Assembly (NCBI GenBank): GCA_011800155.1
Contig: CM022373.1
Location: forward strand, 1,364,001-1,428,000
Origin: Flammulina velutipes
Lineage: Eukaryota; Basidiomycota; Agaricomycetes; Agaricales; Physalacriaceae
Direction of reading: 5' to 3'
Length of the DNA: 64,000 nucleotides
The notes beneath the pieces were generated by a model, which saw only the letters and a list, made by a program, of their open reading frames with translations, was not told where the DNA came from and did no database searches. The translations under genes and the position numbers were made by a program. Shown here piece by piece: positions 21,041 to 32,308 of this stretch (positions are counted from its first letter, which is position 1; each line of letters starts with the position of its first letter).

Positions 21041-23325
21041 CTAGATCTGTGCCCTCTCGAAGCCCATCAACTCCTTATGCGCAGTCAACTTGTCACGACG
21101 CTTCTGGAGTTTGATATAAGCCTCTTCTTTTCTCTGGTCCTCCGTCGTCCATTTCAACACACTGGGAACTGTGCTGGCTGGGTCATATTGCTTCCATTCC
21201 TCCATGAAACTTTCTTGGACTGCTTGAAATTTTGCGACCAAAGCTTCGCAATGTGTTGTCCGCAGATTGACGAGAAAGACAGCAAAGCGAATCGCCTCAA
21301 CTGTGTTGCTGATGTCCCATTGAGGACAGTTCGTATCGGCGATATGGATGCCAATATCCTCCTTCAAGTAAATCAGGAATCGGTCACCGAAGACAACAGA
21401 ACACGAACTGATTCTGTTCTTTTCTTGCCCCATGCACAAAGTAGTCGTCCTCGTGAGCCAACAGTGGCGACAGCGAATATGGGAAAGTCAGTAACGCCAA
21501 TAACGGCGAGATACTTGACTCCCGAGATAAGGTAGAAGCGAGCTTGGTTCATCCCTTGGGCAGGCGATAGAAGGCCGCACTTGTATTCGAAGAAGATGAG
21601 TGGCAGCAATATATCTTGAGGCGCAAATATGGATATGAGTAATATTGACCCTACTTATTCACTAGAAACTCACCTCGGCATTCCAACTGTGGCACAGTTG
21701 AGGACTTGATAGAGGTCTCCAGCAAGGGTTCCGAATTACTCTGGTGCGGCGAGGATACAGGCTGGGGCTTCATATTCTTTTCTTTGTCCAAAAGCCGTTC
21801 AGAAATTGTCTGTGCGTTCTCAAGAAGTGACGGCATCCCAAAAATATCATCGTCCGGACCAGCAGTCGACGAGTCGGGTTCAGCGACCAACTCGTGCGCG
21901 TCCCGAATGAGGTCAAAACCCTTCATGTTGGCAACATCCGTACCGACGGGAAACACATCGGCGATGGAGAGCGCAACGACTGTGTCACATCGGGCGAACA
22001 TAAAGTCCACTCCCAAGACATGGAACCCGGACTGGACGCTAGTATAGTCCAACGTAGCTCGTTTGTTCATGGCAATTAACGCGTGCAGTGAGCGCGCCAG
22101 GACATTCTTGCGCCATTTATTGAAGCGGGGTTGAATGAGGGCCCCGGCGTGCTTCGTGATCTCGTCGTCGGGTTTCGCTGTCCATAGTTCCTCTGCTTTT
22201 GGCATGCGCTTGTCTTGGGCACGTAAAAGGTTGGTGCACTTCGGTGAAAAGTCTTCGTCCGCGTTGTCCGCATCGAATCGGGCATTGCGTGCCAACGGGA
22301 TAGATCGTTCAAGGCTACAGCTAATGTCAAGTCAGGTCTAAACTAGTCCTGGTGATTACGCACAATTTGATTATTCGGACACCGTTTTTTGCGAAGACCT
22401 GTTCTGAGATGGCCGCAATGTTGTCCCATCCAAGTCTATGCTGAGCTTCTGTGCCATTTGGCAGGTTTGCTAAATGAGCCTCTTGCGACGCCGAGCAGAT
22501 CCCAGCCAAGTGAGTGTACATTATCGTTTGGGTTTCCTTATCAACATCGGTTAAGGGGTTCATGCCGCTCGTGTTGCGTAATATGCATTCAACAGAGGTC
22601 GTAGAGCAATATTCGAAAAGAGCATTGGCGCTGTCAGGCTAGACATGAATAAACATCAGATTCACGAAGCTGATCTTTCGAGACGTACCGTGAGCTCGCA
22701 GAAGGAAGGCTTGAGGCCTTTGGCTGAATTGGGGGGAGAGGATTTATCTACTAGGTCAAGTCCGAGCCACACTCTTTCGGTAGTATCGGAAAATGTACCC
22801 TATCGCGTCAACATCAGTGTCGTAAATCACTGGCACAAGATGAGTCGCACCTGTGGTTGAGCAATTACACATGCCTGGATAAGAGGGACGACGAGTTCGA
22901 AGGCCTCAGAAGGCTTATCGAAGTCGCTTGGCCAAGTTTCCGGTTCAAAGCCGCGATCAAGTAGGATAGCATTGGCCGAATCCAAAGGGCCATACATTTG
23001 AGCAATAGGCTTTGCTGCTGCACAGCTAAATCCAAGAAATGTTAGATGTCGGTCCCTATCTGATTCGGAAGAACATACTTAGACGCAGATGACGTTGAAC
23101 CCCGTTGTAGGACCTTCCTGAAACAGAGGACATTGAGATGAAGTAGAGGGATGAGCGTAAGACATACTGCATGGAAGGATGAGACTTGATAGGTAGTCAG
23201 CTAGGTGCTTTACTTCAGCGGGAAAGTCTCCGCCATGCACAAGATTCACAGAAACCGGAGTGGCGAAAGGCTGTGGGAGGTGACCTTCAATCCGTTCGTC
23301 TCGAACTTCGAGAACAATAGGTTAT
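21041..23325 (-). CDS. PD-(D/E)XK-like hypothetical protein, 5' end unresolved
   Basis: Many exons read in phase on the minus strand. Order of segments: VRDERIEGHLPQPFATPVSV; AKPIAQMYGPLDSANAILLD with EPETWPSDFDKPSEAFELVV; NPLTDVDKETQTIMYTHLAG; RLGWDNIAAISEQVFAKNGV; a long Asp/Glu-rich exon (from about 22295 down to 21651); LLPLIFFEYKCG; MNQARFYLISGVKYLAVIGV; and a C-terminal helical tail ending at 21041. FEYKC followed by the hydrophobic strands AVIGVTDFPIFAVATVG resembles the (D/E)xK strand of PD-(D/E)XK nuclease folds, also seen in the N-terminal parts of fungal FunK1-type proteins. That assignment is inference. The first exon could not be fixed: the frame is open only from about 23320, after a probable acceptor. 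This looks like a member of a lineage-expanded basidiomycete family with no known function. Confidence 0.6.
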
Positions 23326-23746
23326 CATGGTATCAAGTCAAGCGTGTTTGGCACACGTGATTGGAATTAGTATTTTACTATTGATGCAATCCTTTCCTAA
23401 GCTCGAATTTACTTCGTTCGATCCGAAATATATACTGCAACGTTCAACGAACTCCGGTAGCCTAACTTGGTATGACATCTCTATGTTGAGCTGATTTATC
23501 ATCTCGATGCGTAAACAGATCACAGAAAAGAATTACCTGAATGTACACGTGAGAATGGCCGTCAATCGGTCAGGCCGAAGTATCGTGTCCTAGAGGACCA
23601 TTGCAAGCGAGATCACCTACAATGAACCCCTAAAATGGCGTTGTCGCCATCACGTGTTTTCCAGCACTCGGCGAGTCGTCAAAGTCAATAACGAGGGTCT
23701 CAAACAGATAATGGGATGCTTGCAATAATGTCAAAGGAGAATACAT
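23326..23746. other. Gap with a kinase-like protein scrap
   Basis: Between the unresolved 5' end of the hypothetical gene and the F-box/LRR stop. On the minus strand, 23630-23725 reads FETLVIDFDDSPSAGKHVMA then a stop, which resembles the DFD region of fungal FunK1-type kinases. It may be an unrecognised 5' exon of the neighbouring gene or a relic. Nothing else is supported. Confidence 0.3.
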
Positions 23747-25359
23747 TCACTGTGTGGTTGGCTCAGGCTGAACTGTATCAGTTACTGTCAACTCCGCATT
23801 GCCAGGCCCAATGTCCATATGCCCCTTGTTCCAAAAACTCCCAACAGAGGGTATACTACGCGCTATCGTCAACATCGACTGACCATCCAAAGTGGACCCA
23901 CTTCTCCACACCCCTATGTTCCAAAGCGTCCATCGGTCAAACTTCCTTCCTCGCAACATGTCTTCGAAGCTCTCCTGTGAATGTAACATAAGAAGAAGCC
24001 CATGGATGTCCAGTCAGTATACGTACCGCATTGACTGCCGAATCACCGATGTAGAGACTGAGCGAAACCAACGCCGGAAGCTTCGTTGCCATGGCTTCAA
24101 ACAAGCTACCGTTAAAAGAGAGGACGTTCATCCTCAATGACCGCAATGTGGTGTTTGGGCCTTCGGCTGCAAGAGCGTCGAGAAGGCGGAGCAAGGTGGT
24201 AGTTGACATGTAAAGATCTCTGACAACCAAGTTTGTCAGACTACTCAATGAGCGGGCGATGGCCACTGTGAGTGCATCAAACCCAATCGGTAGACGCGTT
24301 GGGTACATCTGGAGGTCTTTGAGTCGAGGGAAATCTGGGATGTCGTTTATCATGTGACTCAGCCAGAGACTAAGCGGTTCGTCAAGGGCGGAATCAGAAG
24401 TCGCACCACTTGGATTGAGCCACAGTTGTATCTCTTCCAACGTCGTGCGATGTGTCTTTATGAAGTGCGCCAGGCCGGAAGGATCTGAGACGAATGCTTT
24501 GTTAAAGGGCGTCCGGATGTGGAATTTCTTGAGGTGAGGGATGCGTTTGAGATGAGTGAGGAGGGATGATAGATCAAGCGATGACCACGACCAAAGTACC
24601 AATTTCGTCAACGTCGGGGACAGAGAGTTGATGAAGGGCGCAACGGTGTTATCCAAGACGCTCACATTGTCTTCGCCGGTGATAAGGAAAGGATCGGTTA
24701 ATTGGAAGATAAGTTCTTCGAGGACAGGAAGAGCGGGACGCGATTCAATGATGGTGCGGAACGTCTTGAGGTGGCCACCTAAGAACAATGTCCTCAATTG
24801 ACCGCCGAAGGATAGCCAGGCCGTGCTAAATGCTGCATCGACGTTGTAGCAAGTCGGAGGGTCCCAGAAGTCGACCGTCAAGCGCTTGACGTTTGTCAAA
24901 CCGCGCAGAACAGTAACGAGCAATTCCGTGGCTTCGTTGTTGTTCAAAGTGGAGGGTGCCGCCGGCCCAAGGCGGGTAGTGTTGAGCACAATAGAGACGG
25001 GGCTGAACAGCGACATTTGAAGGGCTTGGAGAGCCTCCGTTACTCGGACACGGAAGTTCTGAACGGAAGAATCTGGCGTTGTTTTGGTCGAGATGATGTT
25101 CAAGCGTTGTACTCTGCAAGATATCGATGGATCTCTAAGAAAAAGGTTGAGAGATAGCTACAAGATAGTCTTACGCTTACCGCAGTCGTTCCAGCAGGCG
25201 TACTATGGCCGTGTTTATTCCAGTTATGCTGATTTCTCTGTAGCGAATGTCGAGTGATATTTGGTAGAATATACGGTTTACCGCCATCAAGTCGCGTAGT
25301 TCCGTATCTGAGAGGAATCCCGAGATGTAAAGCCATATTTCAGGCGGAAGCTCCGACAT
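23747..25359 (-). CDS. F-box and leucine-rich-repeat protein
   Basis: Three exons: 23747-23974, 24027-25134 and 25181-25359; 504 aa. The start ATG at 25359 opens directly into an F-box-like helix set (SELPPEIWLYISGFLSDTEL, residues 1-40). The middle is a series of irregular leucine-rich units (LRTLFLGGHLKTF, LTKLVLWSWSSLDL, LKKFHIRTPF, LKDLQMYPTRLP, LTNLVVRDLYMS, LRSLRMNVLSF, LVSLSLYIGDSAV). Known architecture: the F-box docks to Skp1 in SCF ubiquitin ligases and the LRRs bind the target. Such genes are heavily expanded in agaricomycetes, and the target cannot be inferred. Both introns are canonical and in phase. Confidence 0.85.
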
Positions 25360-25520
25360 GATGAATGTCAACTAGAGCAAGCGATGTGGCTGTGTAGCAT
25401 ATCCTGCCATGTGTTTACAATACGCCACATCGTCCATTTAGATAGACTAAGAATACAACATTTGCCGTATACGTACTGTACATCATGCATGGAAATAAAT
25501 ATTGAAAACAAACAGCAAAA

Positions 25521-28500
25521 CTATATCTTCATAAAGGCGAAAAGGCTGCTCATCTCCACCCATCGTCGTCCACATTGGCTCAAGTACTTCTCTACGCACC
25601 CACCCATAGAAGCCAGCAGATTTGCGTGATGCGATACAAGCACCGAGACCTCCTCTGCCAAAAAAGTCAGAAATTCATTTTCAACCAGGTCATGCAATCA
25701 ACCATACCTAGGCTGCTCGTTCCTACCGCAGCTTTGATCGCCTTCTCGCCATCAAACAACGAAGCATAGTACCGAAGCTGGTCGTATAGCTGAGAGTCAG
25801 AGTACTAGAAAATGCAAAGTCAGGCTTCCAGTTCAGGACAAGTCCCTAGCTCCCACCTCAAAATGTACATGTCCCTGACATTCCGACCTCAAACAACGTC
25901 CTCCCGAAACATGCACCATCCGTGTCCGCGACTCACACGTTGGATCGTCGCATACCGTCCATCCTTGGTAGAATTTCGCAATGTGCTCCCGAATCTGGGT
26001 CTCCAGCTGGACCTGCATGCTGTACATGTTGATCGGTGCGCCGCAGTCAGGATTGGGACATTGAACACCATGCGGCTGTATTATAGACATCTTTGGAAAC
26101 CGTCAGATCAGATGCGAGGCAGGTAACGAAAAGAACTCGCCGTTCGGTCATTCAATGGCATGAATGCATGTTCAGACTCGCACTTGCGACATCGTACTGA
26201 AAATTTGGTGGCAGACTTGAAGCGCTCTAGGTCCGACAATTTTGAGTCCAACGACGAGAAGATGCGCTCTTCCGAGAAGGTGTTGGTAGAGGCCACACGG
26301 TAACGGGCAGGATCCAGACCTTGTACAAGTCAGTCACCGCAAGATATAAAGACTGAGAAAGTCGTACCAAGACATTCAGCCAATCGCGTACGCTCAGTGC
26401 CCTCGATAGGGTCACAAAGCCTCTCGATGGGTGGCAGGACTTGGTTGGCAATGTAGTACTCGAAATCTGTATGCACTGTCAGACCAACCTCAGAGATACC
26501 ACATCCCAAAAACCCACCTATCTTTAGTTCAGACCCCGCCCTACGGACATCGTCTGGATGTCGCGCACGATCAGATAATGAAGTCTTCGTTGGTTCCGCC
26601 GGGTCCGGTAGGCAAAACACATAAGGAACCACATCGCCCGCTCTGACCGCCATCTTTTTGGCAAGCATCCGTTTGGCCACAGCTACATGAGGAAGCCCCT
26701 CCTTTGCCGGGTAATCTTCAACTGCTTTGCCTAGACGCTATGATATCATGTCAGTACCGTCCGAGCACAATCATCACCAACAGAAACAGACCTTAAAGAT
26801 GATAAAATCGTCAATCTTGACTTTGCCCTCCTTGATGTTCTGCCCCGTCGTTGTGAGATACTCATGAATTTCTTCGACAACGATCTCGGTAGGGTTTCCC
26901 GATAGGATACGATCTAAAACATATCTAGAAACCACACAGTTCAGAACAAGCAAAAGGGAACGGCATCTGGCAACGTACTGAGAGACAGTCTTCGACAGCA
27001 CACAATACTCTCGACGCTTCATATCCAGGCCCTTGATCTCTGTCGTGGTCTTCTCTCCGTCTTCGAATTTGATAGCAGCGTATTTCTTCTTCTGGAGCAG
27101 AAGAAGGCGTTGGAATACTCCATCCAAGTCGATCTCCAAGAGCTTATAGCACTCGTTGACCGCTTTCTTGAACTCTGCAGCAATTTTCAAGGCCTCCGAA
27201 AGCTCGTTCACGTTGGAATTCACAAAGACAGAATCAGTGTCTCCATAAACGACCTTTGAAGATTCAGACAGCGGTCATCCAGAGCGAGTAACACAACGTA
27301 CATCCAAATTAAGGCTCTCAGCCAGCTCCCGAGTATGCGTCAAAATCTCACGTCCCTTGAACGTCGTCAAGGCGGCGAGAGGTTTGGCGTAGAAACGCGA
27401 GTACTCGAAACCCAGACAGCCGTACATACTATTGGCAGTCAGTTTGAGTGCCTGCTGCTTGATGTCCCATTGCAGCAGTTGTGCCGAAGTCGCCTTCTTG
27501 TCCTTCAGAAGAGATTTCACCTGCCGGCGACGGTTGACGAGAGTAGCGATAATACGAGGGAGGACTCCTTGGGGAATGTCAGAACCCGGAGGTTCAGGGA
27601 GATTCTCTTCGTCTATCTGGAAGCATGCGTCAGATGTGATTCAGCGACGATGTGGGATAACATACAGGTATATTGTTATCGATCGATTCCGCCGTTGTGA
27701 AGTCGATGTTGTACTCTTGGATGATACTCGGATACAGCGAGTTGAAATCCATGACCAGGATGTACCGATCCCAGAGCCCACGCTTCGGCTCAAAGACCAA
27801 ACCACCTTTATACTTATCCCTCTTTGACTTCGTCGCCGCCCCATCCTTCCCATCCGCTTTATCCGGCAGTGCACCGAATTTCTTGCCCCACGACTTATCA
27901 GGACAGATATACTTTAGCCGATGAAATTCATGGAGCAGAATGTACTCGTTTCGTTCTGCGCGACCACCGTTCAACGTCTTGTTCCTGCAAAGGCTGGTCA
28001 GGAAAGGTGCGATGACAGGAACTCACTCGAAACGTACCAAGAGTTTCCAGCCAAATTGGTCAACTGTTTAGTGAGGGGCAAAATCTGGACTTTGGAAGCA
28101 ATGGCCATATGATAGTGGGCGTCCAGCTCGCAGTGTCGAACGAAGGTCAACAGCCTATCAGGTCCGCTCACAGTCCGGTCAAAGTAACTCGCCACGTCAT
28201 CTGGGTCAATATCCTGGCGCTCATTCTTCAAATGCGTCCTGCACATCTCCGTCAAAGACCACGTAGTCGACGCTATCATGCTCTAATGACGCATGCTCAG
28301 ATTCCCAAGAAAAGACGAAAGCAAAAAGTCTCCATACCTTTGCTCCGTCACTAGTCAGATCGCAAAGCATACGTCCCGCGAGAAATTTAATATTGCTACC
28401 TTGCTTTCCGACATTGGGCCATTTCTTGCGACGGAAACGACTCAGGCGAGACCAATGTTGGAGTTTATGTTGTTTCAAACGATGGAGAAGGATGTCCAAA

Positions 28501-30658
28501 CTTGACCCGAGGAATTCGTGTCCAACGATAACATCGGGATCCGTCTTGTAGAACCACACTATTCAAGCCATGAGTGAGGTACTCCATAAACAATTGAGCC
28601 GAACGTACTTAATAAACTGCTCAAGAGCATTCGTTCATTCAACGAAGGGGATATAGTGCCTTTCGAGCCAGCTTTCGCAGCAGATTCGAAGCGCGGAGGA
28701 AATTTGTCGTCGAATAATGGACGGACGAACGTTTGTACAGTGCATGGCAGCTGCTCAGGCGGCTTCGAGTCTTCAATGTGCACTGAATGATTGCATTAAT
28801 TATAGAACGTCATCGTCGTCTTGGAGAACCTACTGTTGACCCATGTCCTTGCGGTGACACATACAACTTCCTGTGTGTTGTTGACATTGTTGACGACGGT
28901 CTTGACTGCCAGACTGGCGATGGTCAATGGAGGCATGTCCTTTGGAGCAGTATCGTCCAAGTCAGAGAACGGGTTGAAATCCTTTGGGTCGGACACCGTT
29001 ACCTCCACTTTACACCACGATATCTGTGAAAAGTCAAAACCCTGGCCAGGCCGTAGAACGCTACTTACCCCGAGGTTGTCAATGACTGGATCCTTAATCT
29101 GAATCCAGCATGGTCCCATGATCTTGCGCTTCAAAACTAGAAGCTCAAAAGCGCTCGTATTGGTACCAAATATCTTGTGGATATTTGGGCTTTCGGCATT
29201 GCTGAGGATTTGTGGCTCTGGTGATCATGAGAGGCAGGAATGTAACGACGTGATTGGAACTTACGATCGAAGGGATACACGACTTTGAACCAATCCCGCT
29301 CGTCGCGAGGAACCTCTACGTCCGCAAAGGCATACTTGCGCTTTACAAACTTGCCCTTGAAGCTCTTGATATTACTCTGCTTGCGAATCATGTCGAAGTC
29401 GTGGCGAACGTCGGTGGGGGTGGGTATTTCCTCGGTGACTTGGATATCGTCATTCTCGTCTAGCTCAACGCGTTTCTCGCGAGGTAGGACGAACAGGTTG
29501 CGCTCCAAATTCTCCACAGTGACACAGCACGACAACCATTGGCCAGTCTTCTTGTCTTTGAGTTTGCCGGTAAAGTATAGCTTGCCTTCGAGTTCGAGAT
29601 ACTCGAGCCAAAAGAAGTGTAATGAGCCGTCCGGCTCGAGGACTTGCAGGTCATCGTCAGACGTAGATGTTGTTGTAGAGTTTTGCATGCCCAGGAATTC
29701 TGGCTCGGCAACGGGAAGAGAGTCGTAAACTTTGAGCCAGGCTGGCACGGCGTCGGGGTCTGGCTTTTTGGGCTCGATTGGTTTCTTGTCGGCGGGCTTG
29801 ACCTCGGCAGGCTTTATGTCAAGATCATCGTCCTCGAAATCCTGGGCCCATGAATCCATATCAATATCGTCGAATTCCATGTCCGGCGCGCTCTCGTAGT
29901 CCGAACTCGCATGGACCTTCATCTTCTCCACGGCTGGTGACAGACCCGCGTCGGTCTTTATCTTCTTCTTGGGGCTGAAGATGAGGTCGTCGCTGGGCGA
30001 ACTGACAAAGCCGTCGTCGACGAAACCGTCAGATGAAGACGCATAATGCTCTTGGGTACGATAAGGAACGGGAGATGAATATTCGGCAGGCGAGGATTTG
30101 CGTTTACGCGTCTTTGGGAGTGTTGGCAACGGCGCCGCGTCTAGATCGCCGAGCAGATTCGCCAGAAAGTCATTCTCTTCCTCTGCGCTCTTCTTGGGAC
30201 GATACGCGTTGACGGATGGTCCAGCAACGGGCGGTGGCGCGACGCGTGGCTTTGGTTTTGGCTCGGGTTTTGCTGCCTTCTTAAGAGCTGTATAACAATT
30301 AATCGCGGGCCATGTCAGAATAATAGACGGCGCGCCTTTCTTCTTTCTCTTGTCGCGTCTGTCTTCCTCGGAATCGTACTCCATGTTCTCTTCAAAGTCG
30401 TCCATCCCGTTGTCCATGTACCCATCTACGCCATCGTCGACAACAAAGTCGTCTCGTTGCAGGCGTCCCTTGACGATGGCCTTGTACTTGTCTTCCGAAA
30501 CCTCGTCGTAGATTTTCACGTCCTCTTCTTCCTGTAACATCATTAGTGGCCATACGGCGGAGTATCAACGTTGCAGGCACCTTAAATTGTCGCTTGCCTC
30601 CCTGTCTAACACGCTTGAGCTCCTCCAGAGCCGACAATTTGTTCGTTCGATTCGCCAT
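25521..30658 (-). CDS. POL1: DNA polymerase alpha catalytic subunit
   Basis: A large B-family polymerase with well over ten exons; the ATG is at 30658 and the TAG at 25521. The N terminus [16 protein letters not shown] is the pol alpha N-terminal motif, followed by an acidic disordered region. Palm motifs: motif [18 protein letters not shown] (near 27735), motif [18 protein letters not shown] (near 27410), motif [11 protein letters not shown] (near 27240). The C-terminal Cys clusters are present ([32 protein letters not shown]). The protein ends [19 protein letters not shown] then FAFMKI, as in fungal Pol1. Role: with primase it starts Okazaki fragments and the leading strand in the nucleus. 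The exonuclease region lacks the catalytic acid pattern, as expected for pol alpha. No break in the frame was found in the exons I joined. Confidence 0.93.
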
Positions 30659-30840
30659 GGAGGTCAGTTACAACACGCGGTGTGACGCTTCGTGATTGTG
30701 ATGTGACCCTCTCATCATCATCAGCTCTCTCATCTTACTTTTTGTGGTACAGAAAAGGCCTTGTAAATCAGCGAATAGGGTTATATAGAGTGCTTTAGTA
30801 AAATATTATAGTACATATCCCTGTAGAACGTATATTTTAT

Positions 30841-31452
30841 CTACGCCACCTTCGTCAAGGCAAGACCGTACAGTCCACACGTATAAGCAATAGAGAAGAT
30901 GCCCATCCGTAAAGCATTACCGTAGTAAAGTCGCTTCATGAGGCTTGCCCAACGTGCTAAGCCATGCCACTGTCAGTCAAGCGTCTCGTCAGTCGATAGT
31001 CCGTAACGTACCATCAACATCTGCAACTGCCACGTCGATAGTAGTGATACCCTTGTACACAGGTACCATGGATAATATAGTATGAGGAAGAGCAACAACG
31101 AGAGCTGCTATCCCCACTAGGAGAGCTTTAGAGTGTTCGTTTGAGATATCGGAAGGGCGATTCAAGTAGGCTGTCGTGAATCCAGCGACACCGATAAAAA
31201 CAGAGCCGATGAAGGCTGGTCTGCCATTTTTGAAGAACATGGGACCAAGAATGGCGGAGCGTTGGGCGATGGGTAGCTGTCGGGCATCAGATAGGGAAGT
31301 ATACTGTGCAGAAGAGGACATGCCTTGCTACCTTCAACAGCAGTGATGGCTGGGAACGGTGAGGCACCCGCCGTGCCCGCGAGGAAGAAGCCACTGGCGG
31401 TCGCTGCAATAGCTTGACCGAGGACAAAAGGGCTGAGAGAGATGATTGGCAT
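30841..31452 (-). CDS. DUF1772-type small membrane protein
   Basis: Three exons: 30841-30956, 31012-31323 and 31368-31452; 170 aa. Four hydrophobic segments are visible: LGQAIAATASGFFLAGTAG, FIGSVFIGVAGFTTAYL, LLVGIAALVVALPHTILSMV and the C-terminal GIFSIAYTCGLYGLAL. The pattern, including an Arg/Trp-rich linker (ARWASLMKRLYYGNALRMG), fits DUF1772 proteins, a family that includes fungal anthrone-oxygenase-like members. The reaction is not inferable here, and no secondary-metabolite genes are nearby. An alternative first exon would join at ATG 31321 and lose the first membrane segment; the 44-nt intron model used here keeps it. Confidence 0.7.
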
Positions 31453-31922
31453 GGTTGTGTTGTGGACAGTTGTCGGGCCCAACGAACTCCATTTAAATCG
31501 ATGAGATTGCGATGGTAGCGGGGCAGACCTTCGTCAGCAACTTACATATCACTGACGCATTGCCTCGGCGCTGATAATATTGACTGTTTTCCCCTTGGCG
31601 GTCGGACGGCCCCGACGGGAGCGCCAATCCCTCTCTTTACAATGTGCGACGCTGACGTGAAACACTATTAAGGTTTGAAAGCAGCCTGAAAGCAGCCATA
31701 GTCATCCGGATATCCATGGTTCAAGGGAAAACACGGCTACTCTCCCGAAGGTCGACAGTCGCCTGATAAAGAAGAGAAACGTGTACAAATGTCTGTGTTC
31801 CTCGAAGATGACCATACAGCTTCGAGTGTGGCGGAAGGTTTGACAAAGTTTTCAGCTGAGGATGTAGTACTGGAAAGGGCACCAGTATATCGAAGAATGG
31901 TAAGCACCATCAATAAAACTAC
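31453..31922. other. Intergenic upstream of the DUF1772 gene
   Basis: About 470 bases that should hold the DUF1772 promoter. A short + strand frame from 31789 (MSVFLEDDHTASSVAEGL) ends at a possible donor and has no convincing second exon. Nothing else seen. Confidence 0.4.
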
Positions 31923-32184
31923 TCAGAACAGTAACGAGCTTCGTTGGTGCTCAAAACAGATGATGTCGCCAGGTTGAGTGAAGGCTGTGGAGTGGCATGG
32001 GTAAGGCAGAAGAAAAGTCATGTAGAGGAGGTCTAGTAGTTTCCCATTCATGAAGACCTTGGGCATACTCTGGGAGACATCGATGAATCCCTGAAGAAGT
32101 TGAGTGTTAACGCCACACAGGGATGAGGTATACTTACCACTGTGCTCTCCTCTATGGCGAAAACACGGTAAATAAGTCGCACAG
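31923..32184 (-). pseudogene. Fragment of a membrane-protein gene, possibly RTA1-like
   Basis: Two exons splice cleanly: 32138-32184 and 31923-32090, with a 47-nt intron (GTAAGTA...TTCTTCAG). They encode VRLIYRVFAIEESTVGFIDV, a hydrophobic stretch (LLDLLYMTFLLPYP), then FTQPGDIICFEHQ and a stop. The spacing R..YRVFAIEE...G...LPY...PG recalls the last membrane segments of the RTA1 lipid-exporter family, but the match is weak. Upstream, only 124 bases remain before the NOG2 start codon on the other strand, too little for the usual seven-segment protein. It is a truncated relic or a very short gene. The family name is a guess. Confidence 0.4.
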
Positions 32185-32308
32185 CTGTAAATTTGAAGAG
32201 TATTAAAGATGTGTATTTTCCTGAGGCATTCCTGACGGGAACATGTTGGAAGCATGTCAAGTCCAAAGTAGGTGGCTGTGCGAGCTTTTTTCCATCTCAT
32301 CAACGACC

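Noticed and set aside
31789..31977. Short + strand frame upstream of NOG2
   Set aside because: Ends at a possible donor, but no second exon in phase and no motif were found.
32243..32308. Upstream extension of the NOG2 frame before ATG 32309
   Set aside because: The extension begins at a non-ATG codon and adds residues before the conserved start; ATG 32309 gives the expected N terminus.
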